From CAWDPQ01 sp049642465 (GTDB lineage Bacteria; Acidobacteriota; Vicinamibacteria; Vicinamibacterales; 2-12-FULL-66-21): a DNA stretch of 64,000 nucleotides. Below the pieces are notes generated by a model, which had not been told where the DNA came from, ran no database searches, and worked only from the letters and a program-made list of their open reading frames with translations. Of the stretch, positions 33,444 through 43,182 are shown in pieces. Position numbers and translations under genes: made by a program. The stretch lies in contig JBAROV010000217.1 in the NCBI GenBank assembly GCA_049642465.1, positions 58,877-122,876 on the forward strand. The letters run 5' to 3'. Each line of letters starts with the position of its first letter. Position 1 is the first letter of the stretch.

Positions 33444-34297
33444 AGCGTCTCGTGCTCGTCCTTGTGGCGGCGGTCACGTTCGGGTCAGTTCCTGCGCCGG
33501 TGTTGGCGCAATCCTCGGTGGCAGCGGAGCAGGCAGCCACCCACGAGTTGCGTCTACGCGATGGATCTCGGGCGTACGGTCGAATCGTGTCCGAATCAGA
33601 GGAGGAAGTCGTCTTCGAAACCGCATCCGGCGTTGCAATCACGGCTCATCGCGACCAGATCGTGTCGCTGCGCAAGGTGGACGGTGTCTTCAAGGAAGGG
33701 GAGTTTTTCCTTTCGGATCCCAACAACACCCGGCTCTTCTTCGGTCCGACGGGTCGAGCGCTGCCGAAAGGGCAGGCGTACCTCGGTGTCTACGAGTTCT
33801 TCATGCCCTTCGTCCAGGTAGGTGTGACGGATCGATTCTCGATCGGAGCCGGCACGCCGCTCTTCTTCAGTTTCGACGACGACGGCCTGGATCGCCCGTA
33901 TTGGGTGACGCCGAAGTTGCAGGTATTCAATGGGCGGCGGGCGCAGATCTCGATTGGCGTCTTCCAGGGATTTGGCGGCGGCGCCAGCGGCGGGATTGCC
34001 TATGGTGTTGCGACAACCGGCGGGTCAGCAGGCTCGTTCACGGCCGGGGCAGGGATGGCATACGACGACGATGGTGATCGGGCTGTGGTGGTGATGGTCG
34101 GCGGTGACCGACACGTCCGGCGGAACATCAAACTTGTCACCGAGAGCTACGTCTGGGGCTCGGGAAACGGCGTCGTCTCTGCCGGGGTCAGGTTCTTTGG
34201 CGAGCGCCTTTCGGCGGATCTGGCGCTCGCGTCACCTGTCGGAGACGAGTTCGGCGGTTTCGTGTTTCCTCTGGTGAACTTTGTCTACTTCTTTTAG
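33440..34297 (+). CDS. Secreted beta-barrel-like envelope protein
   Basis: 285 residues; GGAGG sits 7 nt before ATG 33440. A signal peptide (MKRLVLVLVAAVTFGSVPAPVLA) precedes HELRLRDGSRAYGRIVSESE, a small beta domain, then alternating beta strands rich in Gly and aromatics (FGGGASGGIAYGVATTGG) ending VNFVYFF. A terminal Phe and amphipathic strands suggest an outer-membrane barrel. Function is unknown. It is coupled to the FAD oxidoreductase and overlaps the convergent beta-lactamase-like gene by 4 nt. Confidence 0.65.
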   Translation: MKRLVLVLVAAVTFGSVPAPVLAQSSVAAEQAATHELRLRDGSRAYGRIVSESEEEVVFETASGVAITAHRDQIVSLRKVDGVFKEGEFFLSDPNNTRLFFGPTGRALPKGQAYLGVYEFFMPFVQVGVTDRFSIGAGTPLFFSFDDDGLDRPYWVTPKLQVFNGRRAQISIGVFQGFGGGASGGIAYGVATTGGSAGSFTAGAGMAYDDDGDRAVVVMVGGDRHVRRNIKLVTESYVWGSGNGVVSAGVRFFGERLSADLALASPVGDEFGGFVFPLVNFVYFF

Positions 34298-35142
34298 CGC
34301 GGATAGAGTGCCCTCGAGATCGCGGCGATGAGTGCCTTGCTCTTCTTCTCATCCTCGAGGCCCCGCACGAGCACGACGAGCACGTAGGGCCGTCGCGCGA
34401 AGACAATCCCGGCGTCGTGCTCGATTCGTGTGATATTGCCGGTCTTGTGGGCGACCCGAACGTCCCGGGGCACGCCCGCCGGGATTGCGTCGTTGAACTG
34501 CTGACGCTCGAGCATTTCAGTCATCGCGCGGTCAGTGTCGACATCAACCGCGCGTCCCTTCCCGAGACGCTCGAAGAGCACCAGCAGACCGCGCGCGGTT
34601 GTCGTATTGTTCAATCCCTTCTGAAACGCTTTGTCGTCCTCGACGCCGCGGACGACCTGCATGCCGTCGGCCCCGAGGTGCACAACCGTCTTCCGCACGT
34701 TTTCAACACCGACTCGTTCAATCAGCAGGTTTGCCGCAAAGTTGCTGCTGACCGTGATCATCAGTTCGCACAGCCGCCGGAGCGTCAGAGTCCGGCCGAC
34801 TGCCGCGTAGACCTCCTTGTCCGAGTCGTCTCCTTCGTCGAGCGAGTAGGGGCTGCCGTCAACCACGCTGCGAAACTCGTTGCGAATCAGCAACGGTTCG
34901 TCCAGTGAGAGCCGTCCCTGCCGCGCCTGTCTGAACAGCTCGATCATGACAGGAACTTTCATCGTGCTGGCCGCATGAAACGGCTTATCGACGTCGACGA
35001 GCAACTCGTCCGAGCCGTCGAGCGTCCGGTAGGCCACAGCCACCTCGGCCCCGCTCGCAGCGATGAGTTGCTTGACCCTTGCATGTGCCGCCGACTGATG
35101 CCCCTGAAGGTCGAAAAGCATAACTAGCGTAAAGGCCAGCAT
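34294..35142 (-). CDS. Class A beta-lactamase-like serine hydrolase
   Basis: 282 residues from ATG 35142. The catalytic tetrad ASTMK has Ser59 and Lys62. VSSNFAANLLIE takes the place of the SDN loop with SSN, and HKTGN gives the KTG motif. A glutamate in RGVEDDKAFQ lies where the omega-loop Glu sits, and NTTTARGLL follows. Such proteins range from true beta-lactamases to penicillin-binding-like peptidases; SSN in place of SDN makes resistance activity uncertain. The N-terminus has a short hydrophobic signal. Confidence 0.8.
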   Translation of the reverse strand: MLAFTLVMLFDLQGHQSAAHARVKQLIAASGAEVAVAYRTLDGSDELLVDVDKPFHAASTMKVPVMIELFRQARQGRLSLDEPLLIRNEFRSVVDGSPYSLDEGDDSDKEVYAAVGRTLTLRRLCELMITVSSNFAANLLIERVGVENVRKTVVHLGADGMQVVRGVEDDKAFQKGLNNTTTARGLLVLFERLGKGRAVDVDTDRAMTEMLERQQFNDAIPAGVPRDVRVAHKTGNITRIEHDAGIVFARRPYVLVVLVRGLEDEKKSKALIAAISRALYPR

Positions 35143-35150
35143 CACATGCG

Positions 35151-35156
35151 ATTGTA
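35151..35156 (-). promoter_or_regulatory. -10 element TACAAT upstream of beta-lactamase-like gene
   Basis: TACAAT on the minus strand ends 8 nt before ATG 35142. It is a good -10 match without a clear -35. Confidence 0.4.
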
Positions 35157-35227
35157 AGCGACGGTATGCAAGGGAATATGAAGGTTATGGTGGAGGGGCG
35201 GTGGAAGTGCAGGCCCTCGAGGCGATG

Positions 35228-35749
35228 TCAGCGGTCTGACAACGCGTTCACGGTGGCGATGGCTTCTGCCGCAGCGGCCAGTTCTCCCCACGTGTCCGGA
35301 TCCTGAGAGACAAGCGTGGCGAAATAGAGCCCGACCTCCTCCGCTGGATACGAAGAAGCCAACGCTGCGACCGCAGCTTTGAGGCGTTCGCGGTCCGGCT
35401 TCGGCACGGTTTCATCCTTGATTAACCCGTTCTCATGAGTAATCCCGAGCGCGTCGAGGAAGGCCGCCATCATCGGCCGCTGGCGTTCCAGGTGGTAATG
35501 CACGAGAGCCCGGGCAGCCACAGAGTCGGAGATGGCCGGGAGACCGACGAGATAGCGCGCCTTTTTCGCCAGCGGAAGCGCTATCACGCTTTTCGTCCGG
35601 AATTTCATGTGACCGGCAATCGCCGCGACAGCCTCGACCTGTTGCTCGGCCGATTCTTCATCCGCCCAGAAGAGCTCGGCCGCGTCCATTCGACGCTCGG
35701 GCGATAGTCGCTTCCAGATTCTGGACGGCCGAAACGCGCTGAGATCCAT
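35228..35749 (-). CDS. Conserved hypothetical protein
   Basis: 173 residues, soluble and mostly helical (IWKRLSPERRMDAAELFW, KARYLVGLPAISDSVAARAL, YHLERQRPMMAAFLDALGI and AVAALASSYPAEEVGLYFATL). It has no signal, no membrane segment and no motif I recognise. The ATG is preceded by TAAGAT with exactly 6 nt between, supporting the start. It is divergent from the ADOP permease. Confidence 0.65.
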   Translation of the reverse strand: MDLSAFRPSRIWKRLSPERRMDAAELFWADEESAEQQVEAVAAIAGHMKFRTKSVIALPLAKKARYLVGLPAISDSVAARALVHYHLERQRPMMAAFLDALGITHENGLIKDETVPKPDRERLKAAVAALASSYPAEEVGLYFATLVSQDPDTWGELAAAAEAIATVNALSDR

Positions 35750-35755
35750 GTCGAG

Positions 35756-35761
35756 ATCTTA
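35756..35761 (-). promoter_or_regulatory. -10 element TAAGAT, leaderless-type spacing
   Basis: TAAGAT, six bases (CTCGAC), then the ATG at 35749 on the minus strand. No ribosome site is present. Confidence 0.45.
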
Positions 35762-35811
35762 GCCGAACCACGTGCCAACGTTCCCAAGCCACCGACCGTC
35801 TAACCCTCACC

Positions 35812-38274
35812 ATGCATGGCGCTTCCTTTGCCGACAGCTTTTTTCAGGATCTCCGCTACGGCGCACGGACCCTCGTTCGACATCGCAGCTTCGCGGCGAT
35901 CGCCATCTTCACCCTGGCGCTTGGCATCGGCGCCAACGCCGCAATATTCAGCGTCGTGAATGCCGTGTTGCTTCGCCCGTTGCCGTGGGGCGAACCCGAT
36001 CGCGCGGTGATGATTTGGAGTCGGTGGACGGCATTCGATAAGACGTGGGTCTCCGAAGGAGAAGTCCTCGACTATCGACGTCGCGCGAGTACGCTCGCGG
36101 AGGTCGCCGCCTGGGGTGAGAGCCAGGTGAACCTGACGGGGGATGGTGAGCCCGAGCGCGTCAACGCCGCCGGTGTGACAGCCAATCTGTTTTCGACGCT
36201 GGGTGTCGCGCCGATCCTTGGGAGAACCTTCACCGCGCAAGAGGACTTGCCGAACGGACCCGATCTCGCAGTTTTGAGTCACGCGTTGTGGACGCGTCGC
36301 TACGCACGCGACGCCAACCTTGTCGGCCGCACCATTCAGATCAACAGCCGTCCATACCTCGTGCTCGGCGTCATGCCCCCTGGATTCGTGCTGCCGACCG
36401 ATTTTCAGAACCCGGAGCCGTCGCAGCTCTGGACGCCGCTGCGCCTCGATCCGGCCAGCATGGATCACGGGAACCATGGCTACTATGCCGCGGCTCGTCT
36501 GAAGCCCGGCGCAAGCGTTCGGGCCGCGTCTGACGAACTCCACGGGATCGCCCGCGCGATGACACGTGAAGGCCTCTACCCGGAACAGAGGCAATTCGAC
36601 ACGGTTGTTCTTTCGTTGACCGATGAAGTGGTCGGCAACGTTCGTCGTGCAATCTGGCTGCTCTTCGGCGCCGTTGCGTTTCTGCTGCTGATTGCCTGCG
36701 CCAACGTGGCCAATCTCCTGCTCGATCGCGCCGAAGCACGGCAGCGTGAGATTGCGGTGCGCGCGGCCCTGGGAGCCGGAGGGGGACGCGTCGTGCGTCA
36801 GCTTCTGACCGAGAGCCTGGTGCTTGCTGCGATCGCGGCGCTCGTCGGCCTGGCGCTCGCGTATACCGGCGTTCGTTTTCTCGCCTGGTGGAACCCGGCT
36901 GATATTCCCCGGGTTGCCAACGTCACGCTCGATGTTCGCGTGCTCGCATTTACCGCCTTTATCGCGTTCGCGACGAGCGTGCTTTTCAGCAGTGCGCCGG
37001 CGATCCGAGCAATGCGGGTCGATTTGAACGATTCGCTGAAGGATGGCAGCCAGAGCGCGTCGAGTGGCGCGGGACGGCAGCGCTTTCGAAACAGTCTCGT
37101 CGTGCTCGAGATGGCGTTGGCTGTGGTGCTGTTGGTGGGTGCTGGATTGATGCTGCGAAGTCTGTGGGCGCTGCAGCGGGTCCAGCTCGGCTTCGATCCG
37201 TCGAACGTGCTGACGATGAGGCTATCGGTACCGCAGGGAACCTACGGGACGCCCGAGCAGGTGGTGCAGCTTTACGAGCGACTCCTGGATCGGATCCGGC
37301 AGCTGCCAGGCGTTCGAGTTGCCGGGGCCGTTCGCTCGCTTCCCTTGGGATCGACGATCGGCGATTTCGGCTTGCGGATCGAAGGCTACGTTCCGCCACC
37401 AGGGACCAACGCCAAAGGAGACTGGCAGATCGTTACTGATGGTTATCTCGAGGCGATGGGCGAGCGTCTGATTCGAGGCCGCTCAATCGCACCAACCGAT
37501 ACAGCGACATCTCAGCTCGTCGCCCTTATCAACGAAGAGTTGGCGCGGCGGTACTGGTCTGGTCAGGATCCGATCGGCCGGCGGTTCCAGCTTGGCGGCA
37601 GCCAGTCTCAGCGGCCGTGGATCGTGGTCGTCGGAATTGTCGCGGATGTTCGTCACAACGGAATCACGCAGGTGGTCAAGGAGAAGTTCTACGTGCCACA
37701 CCGGCAGTGGCATTTATCGGTTGGTAACGCGATCCGCAGCATGACCCTCGTGATCAAGACGGCTCAGGATCCGGCCGCGTTGACCGGCGCGGTGCGGCAA
37801 CAGGTCCGGGCGATCGACTCGAACATGCCGGTTGCTGAAGTTCGCACGATGCCCGAGGTGGTGGACGCCACGCTCTCCACGCCGCGGTTTACTGGCGTGC
37901 TCCTTGGAACGTTCGCTGCACTCGCGCTCATCCTGTCGGCAATCGGTATTTACGGTGTCCTCTCGTACATCGTCAGTCGGCGCACCCGCGAAATCGGCAT
38001 CCGTGTCGCTATCGGCGCGCAGCGCACGGAGGTAATTCGCCTCGTACTGCGCAACGGGCTTTCTCTGTCACTCGTTGGGGTGGTGATTGGTGTCGCGATT
38101 GCGGCATGGGCATCGCAGCTGATGCGCGGGCTGCTGCACGATGTCCGGCCGACCGATCCGCTGACCTTCATCGCCGTCGGCGGGCTGCTCTCTGCGGTGG
38201 CGACAGTCGCGAGCTTCGTGCCGGCGTGGCGCGCCGCACGGGTCGATCCCGTTGTCGTACTGAAGGGGGAATAG
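35812..38274 (+). CDS. ADOP-type ABC permease (MacB/FtsX-like, duplicated)
   Basis: 820 residues. The N-terminus FFQDLRYGARTLVRHRSFAA, LGIGANAAIFSVVNAVLLRP and a MacB periplasmic core domain mark the acidobacterial duplicated orphan permease family. Two FtsX-like blocks follow: LLIACANVANLLLDRAEARQREIAVRAALGAG and ILSAIGIYGVLSYIVSRRTREIGIRVAIGAQ. No ATPase gene is adjacent, as is usual for this family. It probably performs efflux or envelope remodelling with an unlinked ATPase. Confidence 0.87.
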   Translation: MHGASFADSFFQDLRYGARTLVRHRSFAAIAIFTLALGIGANAAIFSVVNAVLLRPLPWGEPDRAVMIWSRWTAFDKTWVSEGEVLDYRRRASTLAEVAAWGESQVNLTGDGEPERVNAAGVTANLFSTLGVAPILGRTFTAQEDLPNGPDLAVLSHALWTRRYARDANLVGRTIQINSRPYLVLGVMPPGFVLPTDFQNPEPSQLWTPLRLDPASMDHGNHGYYAAARLKPGASVRAASDELHGIARAMTREGLYPEQRQFDTVVLSLTDEVVGNVRRAIWLLFGAVAFLLLIACANVANLLLDRAEARQREIAVRAALGAGGGRVVRQLLTESLVLAAIAALVGLALAYTGVRFLAWWNPADIPRVANVTLDVRVLAFTAFIAFATSVLFSSAPAIRAMRVDLNDSLKDGSQSASSGAGRQRFRNSLVVLEMALAVVLLVGAGLMLRSLWALQRVQLGFDPSNVLTMRLSVPQGTYGTPEQVVQLYERLLDRIRQLPGVRVAGAVRSLPLGSTIGDFGLRIEGYVPPPGTNAKGDWQIVTDGYLEAMGERLIRGRSIAPTDTATSQLVALINEELARRYWSGQDPIGRRFQLGGSQSQRPWIVVVGIVADVRHNGITQVVKEKFYVPHRQWHLSVGNAIRSMTLVIKTAQDPAALTGAVRQQVRAIDSNMPVAEVRTMPEVVDATLSTPRFTGVLLGTFAALALILSAIGIYGVLSYIVSRRTREIGIRVAIGAQRTEVIRLVLRNGLSLSLVGVVIGVAIAAWASQLMRGLLHDVRPTDPLTFIAVGGLLSAVATVASFVPAWRAARVDPVVVLKGE

Positions 38275-38299
38275 GGACCGGCGATCAACAAAAGCCGTG

Positions 38300-38305
38300 T
38301 ACGAT
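38300..38305 (+). promoter_or_regulatory. -10 element TACGAT, leaderless-type spacing
   Basis: TACGAT is followed by exactly six bases (CGCTGG) and ATG 38312. This favours ATG 38312 over the in-frame GTG at 38297 as the start. Confidence 0.4.
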
Positions 38306-38311
38306 CGCTGG

Positions 38312-39472
38312 ATGTCCGTGTCCGGCGATCGCCTGTTTACTCCGACGTTCTTCGTGATGTGCGGGTTCACCTTCACGGTGTTCCTGTTCACGTTTCAGCT
38401 GCTGCCCACGGCTCCCTACCACATCATCGACCTGGGCGGCTCGACCGCTACCGCGGGCTTGTTCCTGGGCTTTCTTACTTATTCATCTGCGTTCTCGGCG
38501 CCGCTGACGGGCGCGTTTGCCGACCGCGTGGGGCAGCGTCGAATCCTCATCGTGACCAGCCTGGCGCTTGCGGTGTTCTCAATGATCTACGCCGTCCTGA
38601 CCGACGTACGGATCATGTTGGCGGTTGCGATTCTGCACGGCATCTTTTGGTCCGGTCTCTTGTCCGCTTCTTCCGCCTACATGACGCACTTGCTGCCCGA
38701 GCACCGGCGCGCCGAGGGAATAAGCTATTGGGGACTCTCGACCCTGCTCGCCGTCGCGGTGTCGCCAACCGTGGGGTTCTGGATCTACAAGCGTGGCTGG
38801 ATCTGGGTGTGTGGGTTCGCGGCGATTTTGAATCTGGTGATGGCCAGCATTGCGTGGCGCTTGAAGGACCATCCGCGGTCGGATGTCGCCGAGGCGGCCC
38901 ATCCAGCGACAGGATTCCTCGAGTGGCGCGTGCTTATCGTGTCGATCACGCTGGCGCTGTACTCGTTCGGCTACGGCGGCATTACCAGCTTCGCCGCCAT
39001 GTACGCCGATGCGAACGGGGTCACACCCAAGGGGCTGTACCTGACCGCGCTGGCGATCGTCATTCTCGCAACCCGCCCGATCCTCGGGCGCCTGGGCGAC
39101 AGGTTTGGATACAAACAGGTGTTCATCCCCTGCCTGGTGCTGATTAGCTGCGGGATGGCGTTGCTGTCGTTCGGCGGCAGCCGATGGTGGATGCTGATGT
39201 CGGCTTTCGTGTTCGGCGTAGGATACGGAACGGCATACCCGACCTACGTTGGCTATGTTATGCGCGGCGTGCGTGCCGATCGCCGCGGTGCCGCCTTCGG
39301 CGCGATTCTCGCCGCGTTCGACACCGGGATTGGGACTGGGTCGACGCTGATGGGATGGATCATCGACCGCCACGGTTTTGCGAACGCATTCGGCACTGCT
39401 GCCGCTTTGTCCGCGCTCGCGCTGCCGTACTTTCTGATGGTTGACCGGTGGTACACCACGCCGAATTCGTAG
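38312..39472 (+). CDS. MFS transporter
   Basis: 386 residues with 12 predicted membrane segments. The first cytoplasmic loop motif appears as GAFADRVGQRRILI and the paired loop as LGRLGDRFGYKQVFIP, both of the GxxxDRxGRR type. DTGIGTGSTLMGWIIDRHG is a typical late helix. Substrate unknown; drug or metabolite efflux are both possible. An upstream GTG at 38297 is the alternative start. Confidence 0.82.
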   Translation: MSVSGDRLFTPTFFVMCGFTFTVFLFTFQLLPTAPYHIIDLGGSTATAGLFLGFLTYSSAFSAPLTGAFADRVGQRRILIVTSLALAVFSMIYAVLTDVRIMLAVAILHGIFWSGLLSASSAYMTHLLPEHRRAEGISYWGLSTLLAVAVSPTVGFWIYKRGWIWVCGFAAILNLVMASIAWRLKDHPRSDVAEAAHPATGFLEWRVLIVSITLALYSFGYGGITSFAAMYADANGVTPKGLYLTALAIVILATRPILGRLGDRFGYKQVFIPCLVLISCGMALLSFGGSRWWMLMSAFVFGVGYGTAYPTYVGYVMRGVRADRRGAAFGAILAAFDTGIGTGSTLMGWIIDRHGFANAFGTAAALSALALPYFLMVDRWYTTPNS

Positions 39473-39528
39473 CCCTGCTTGACCGTTAGGCTCAGGGTTC
39501 TCGACCTGTCGCTCGGTCCGCCTCACCC

Positions 39529-42165
39529 TCAAAAATAGAATCTCGACCCCACCTCGAGTTTCCGCCCCGGCAACGCCGACGTAAAGCGTCCAAAAAATGG
39601 CGACGTCATCACGCCGCTGTAGGCCAGTGGGTTCGTCCTGTTGAACAAGTTCGTTCCGGCGAGATAGAGCTCGAACCGCCAGCGTTTGTTTTCGGCGCCG
39701 CCGCTGAATCCACCCATCGAGTCAGAAGCGGGCCCACCGATCGTGCGAATGACGATTTGAGGAGCGCCGCCCGGTCCTGATGCTGTTTTGCGCTCGCCGA
39801 AGCCGAACGTCCAGCTGAGACGGCCGCCCGCATCCCATCGCACATCCCCGCGCCCGCTGTTGCGTCCGAGCCCTGCCGGACGGTCGTTGCTCACCGTATC
39901 GCCGTTGTCGTCAAAGCCGGTTGTGATGTTGTACGGCTGACCGGAGCTGGCGTTGGCCATAGTGGAGATTTTGAAGCCTTTCCACAGGTCCATGTTGAAG
40001 AGCAACGATGCGCGATGGCGAACGTCTGCGGGCGACGGGCCCCACTCCGCGTCGAGATTGAAATTATCAGCAGGCAGACTGAACGGGCCGTCCGTGTCGT
40101 TGCGAGCACGTGCGAGCGTGTAATTCAGGAACAGGTTCGTGCGATGCCACGGCGTGGTGACGTTGAGGCTCGAGTGCACCAAGTGGGAAACGGATCGAGC
40201 CGTCGACTCGATTTGCGTGACGTTTCCAAGAGACGGGTCGAGTCGCTGTCCGGACCCGTCCGGCGCGTTGCTGTTCCTGCCACGAAGCAGGTTCCGGCCC
40301 TGCGCGAAGAAGTATCCAAGCAGGAGGCGAGTGGAGGTGCCGAGCGTCCGCTCAATGGCGACGTTGGAGCGGATCACCGTCGGCAGCTTCAGATCGTCGG
40401 CCTGCACGATTCGACCTGCCGGGAGGACGGTGAAGTTGCCGCCTGAGTACGGATCGGGGAAGCCAGGATTACGCACGACGACTTCCGATTGCCGCGATCC
40501 ATTGACACGGAGCGTTTGTTCGTAGACTTGCGAGTCGTACCAGTCGTAGAAGACGCCGATACCTCCGCGAAACACCGTTTTACCGGTTCGAAACGGCGAC
40601 CACGTGGCCGCCACGCGCGGGGCGATATTCAGCCAGTCGTTCACGTGCGTTTGCAGTTCCTGGCGCACGCCCAGGCTCAACGACAGCGCCTTGCTGACCC
40701 TGACGTCGTCCTGCAGATACCAGCCGAATTGCGCGTGGTCGAAGCTGACGAGCGGGTTGCCGGTTCGTTGGGCGTAGGTGGTCGGACGGCCGGTGAGATA
40801 CGCGTCAAGGCTTGAGAACGTGAATGTGCCTCCCGCATTTCTCACGTCATCGCTGCGATAGTGGCCTGCCTCGAACAGGATCCCCGCCCGAGCCGAGTGG
40901 CGGCCCTTCGCATAGTCCAAATCGCTCGCGAACTCTACGTCTGTGGCGTGACGTCCGCCGGAGATCTGCGCTCCTCCGGCATTGAAAGAGTCGAGCACCA
41001 TCACGGTTGGTTGTGCGAATTGGGATTCCGACTCAGTACTCGTCGCCCGCAGCTGGAGGCGTGTTTCGTTGAAGTAGTTCCGTCCCACCGGACCGTTGAC
41101 CGACACTCTGAAGACGTCCTCATTCGTGCTCCGCGAGTACGCGCGCTCAGGCAGATCAAAATCTCCCACGCCAAGGTTCTCGTTGTGCGCGTCGTTTCGG
41201 TGGTAGCTCGCGCGGAGTGCGTGAGCCGCCGTCAAGGCATGGTCGACGCGCACCGAGAATGCGGCGCGATCGGATGGCCGTCGAACAACGTCCGACAATC
41301 GTGTGTCGGGCAGGGCGGCGACGATGGTGCGGGAGTCGTAGCCGGTGGACCCGTTGCTCGTCAGCGAAAAGCCCGTCTTATTCTTCCAGATGGTTCCGCT
41401 GGCGCTGAACGAGACGCTCTGCTGTTGTTCCGGCCCACGCCGCGATGCCATCGGATTTCGCGCGCTCAACGACTCGTCGCGGAAGGTGAAATCCGCCGTT
41501 CCACGAAAGGGCCCGCCACCCGGCATCGTCATCACGTCAACGAAGATCATTCCGCCGCCGTGGTTCTCAGCGGCGAAGAGATCCCGCCGGAAGCGGATGC
41601 CGCGGATTTGCGACTTCGGTGGCAGCTTTCCGCCGCGGAACCCGTCCACACGGATCACGGCGTCGGATCCCGCCATCTGCTTCAACGCGTCTTCCATCTC
41701 ATCAGGGTCGTCCGGTAACGCGTCGATTTGCGCGCGCGTGAGCAGATTGCCGAACGCGTTGCCTCGCGGATCGGTCGCTCGCTCGCGAGGGTCCTGACCG
41801 ATCGTCACTTCCTCGGTCAGCTTGGCGAGACTCAGTTTCATTTCTCGCCTGGCGTCACGGCGCAGCCCAAAGTTCTCAAAGAGTTTGGGCTCGAACCCCG
41901 GTGATTCCGCCCGGATGGTGTAACGGCCAAGCGGCAGCGCTTCAAAAACAGCTTCGCCACGCTCGTTTGTAGTCATCCGGATCGGTTCGCTCGTACCTTC
42001 CGCGCTTTGGACCTCGACCGGCGCACCGACGATGACCGCACCGATGGGATCGAGAACCTGGACGCGGAGCGTTGCCGAGCGCGACTGGGCGAACGCAGCG
42101 GAGCTCGTGCACGTTGCGGCAAGCACGAGGCCCACCGCCATCCGGAATGCGATCGTCAGCGTCAT
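39529..42165 (-). CDS. TonB-dependent receptor with carboxypeptidase-regulatory N-terminal domain
   Basis: 878 residues from ATG 42165, which overlaps the upstream stop in TAATG. After a signal peptide (FRMAVGLVLAATCTSSAAFA) a carboxypeptidase-regulatory fold (LRVQVLDPIGAVIVGAPVEV, NERGEAVFEALPLGRYTIRA) leads to a plug domain (GNLLTRAQIDALPDDPDE and AVIRVDGFRGG) and an outer-membrane barrel ending SALPGRKLEVGSRFYF. A terminal Phe and NLFNRTNP support the barrel. It likely imports oligomeric nutrients or siderophore-type ligands. It is coupled to a secreted partner gene and divergent from a histidine kinase operon. Confidence 0.87.
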   Translation of the reverse strand: MTLTIAFRMAVGLVLAATCTSSAAFAQSRSATLRVQVLDPIGAVIVGAPVEVQSAEGTSEPIRMTTNERGEAVFEALPLGRYTIRAESPGFEPKLFENFGLRRDARREMKLSLAKLTEEVTIGQDPRERATDPRGNAFGNLLTRAQIDALPDDPDEMEDALKQMAGSDAVIRVDGFRGGKLPPKSQIRGIRFRRDLFAAENHGGGMIFVDVMTMPGGGPFRGTADFTFRDESLSARNPMASRRGPEQQQSVSFSASGTIWKNKTGFSLTSNGSTGYDSRTIVAALPDTRLSDVVRRPSDRAAFSVRVDHALTAAHALRASYHRNDAHNENLGVGDFDLPERAYSRSTNEDVFRVSVNGPVGRNYFNETRLQLRATSTESESQFAQPTVMVLDSFNAGGAQISGGRHATDVEFASDLDYAKGRHSARAGILFEAGHYRSDDVRNAGGTFTFSSLDAYLTGRPTTYAQRTGNPLVSFDHAQFGWYLQDDVRVSKALSLSLGVRQELQTHVNDWLNIAPRVAATWSPFRTGKTVFRGGIGVFYDWYDSQVYEQTLRVNGSRQSEVVVRNPGFPDPYSGGNFTVLPAGRIVQADDLKLPTVIRSNVAIERTLGTSTRLLLGYFFAQGRNLLRGRNSNAPDGSGQRLDPSLGNVTQIESTARSVSHLVHSSLNVTTPWHRTNLFLNYTLARARNDTDGPFSLPADNFNLDAEWGPSPADVRHRASLLFNMDLWKGFKISTMANASSGQPYNITTGFDDNGDTVSNDRPAGLGRNSGRGDVRWDAGGRLSWTFGFGERKTASGPGGAPQIVIRTIGGPASDSMGGFSGGAENKRWRFELYLAGTNLFNRTNPLAYSGVMTSPFFGRFTSALPGRKLEVGSRFYF

Positions 42166-43115
42166 TACGAAACCTTGAACCGGTCGGGTTTGAACGTCGG
42201 ATTGATCCTGTAACTCTTGATCTCCCACTCTTCGGTTGTCTTGACTGCGGTGCCCCGTGCAATCCGGTGTGGAAGCGAGAACTCCCCGACCGCGCGGTAA
42301 TCGGAAAAGAAGAGGCGATACTCCACGAGCTTGGAAGGCGCGCTTTCCGCCTCTTTGCGCGCGCGCTCGATCTGGTCCCGGTCATCGCCCTCACGCCCGG
42401 AACCGCGGTCCGCCGTGTTGACGACAATCCTCGGTTCAGGCGCCTTGTAGGTGAGCATCAGCGGGAGATGCGACCGAACATCGACGAACAACCGCACGGC
42501 AAAATTGCCGGGGCCCGTGACGTCGATCATGTGCGCCTTGCCGTCTGCTGACTCAGCGATGCCCGCGTAGGAATAGGTGACGGGCAAGGAGGCAGGTGTG
42601 GTGCCGAGAATGCCAAGCAGGAGCCGGGCGAGTTCGGCTTGATTGCGCTCGAGCGCCGTTTTTGTGTAGGAGGGATCGTCCTCCGGGCGATCGATTCGAA
42701 TGCGCACGTTGGGGTTCGCCGATACGGCATTGGCAAAGGGCCGATCACCGTCGAACCCTTCGGTGCGCGTCATCGCCATGAACCCGGTGCTCGTGTCCAC
42801 TTTGATGTACTTCCCCGGCAACTCGAGGTCGAGTTCGATCTCTCCTGTGACCTGCCCACTACCGTCCCCCGCCGGTCCTCCGTTCATCATGATTACAGCC
42901 CGCCCGCCACCTGCCATGCCGGGCATCGACATCTCGCGCTGGTACGTCGCCCGTAGCGAAAGACTCTTGAGGGCTGAGAGCTTCTGTTCTCCACCCAGTG
43001 ACTTGCGGACTTGCGCCATCACCTGAGTCGCCTTGTTCTCCTGCGCCAATCCACTGAAAGTCGTCATGCCAAGGAGCGCCGCCACAGCGGCCGTCTGAAT
43101 TCGGGTCATTCGCAT
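42165..43115 (-). CDS. Secreted protein of unknown function coupled to TonB receptor
   Basis: 316 residues from ATG 43115, with AGGAGA 8 nt upstream. A signal peptide (TAAVAALLGMTTFSGLA) precedes QVMAQVRKSLGGEQKLSALK and a beta-rich body (ATYQREMSMPGMAGGGRAVI, IELDLELPGKYIKVDTS, LFVDVRSHLPLML and WEIKSYRINPTFKPDRF). The order of beta-hairpins is reminiscent of LolA-like outer-membrane lipoprotein-sorting proteins, but I cannot assign it. It ends in TAATG, so the receptor is translated directly after it. Confidence 0.65.
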   Translation of the reverse strand: MRMTRIQTAAVAALLGMTTFSGLAQENKATQVMAQVRKSLGGEQKLSALKSLSLRATYQREMSMPGMAGGGRAVIMMNGGPAGDGSGQVTGEIELDLELPGKYIKVDTSTGFMAMTRTEGFDGDRPFANAVSANPNVRIRIDRPEDDPSYTKTALERNQAELARLLLGILGTTPASLPVTYSYAGIAESADGKAHMIDVTGPGNFAVRLFVDVRSHLPLMLTYKAPEPRIVVNTADRGSGREGDDRDQIERARKEAESAPSKLVEYRLFFSDYRAVGEFSLPHRIARGTAVKTTEEWEIKSYRINPTFKPDRFKVS

Positions 43116-43182
43116 GCAGTCTCCTCTTCGTCGTATCAGCGAAATCAGACGTTGATGATGCGGCCGACGTGAGGGGAGATGG

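Noticed and set aside
34294..35142. Antibiotic-resistance gene
   Set aside because: Motifs support the fold, but the SSN change and lack of mobile context do not justify a resistance call.
38297..38311. GTG 38297 as MFS start
   Set aside because: TACGAT with 6-nt spacing points to ATG 38312; the first five residues from the GTG add nothing conserved.
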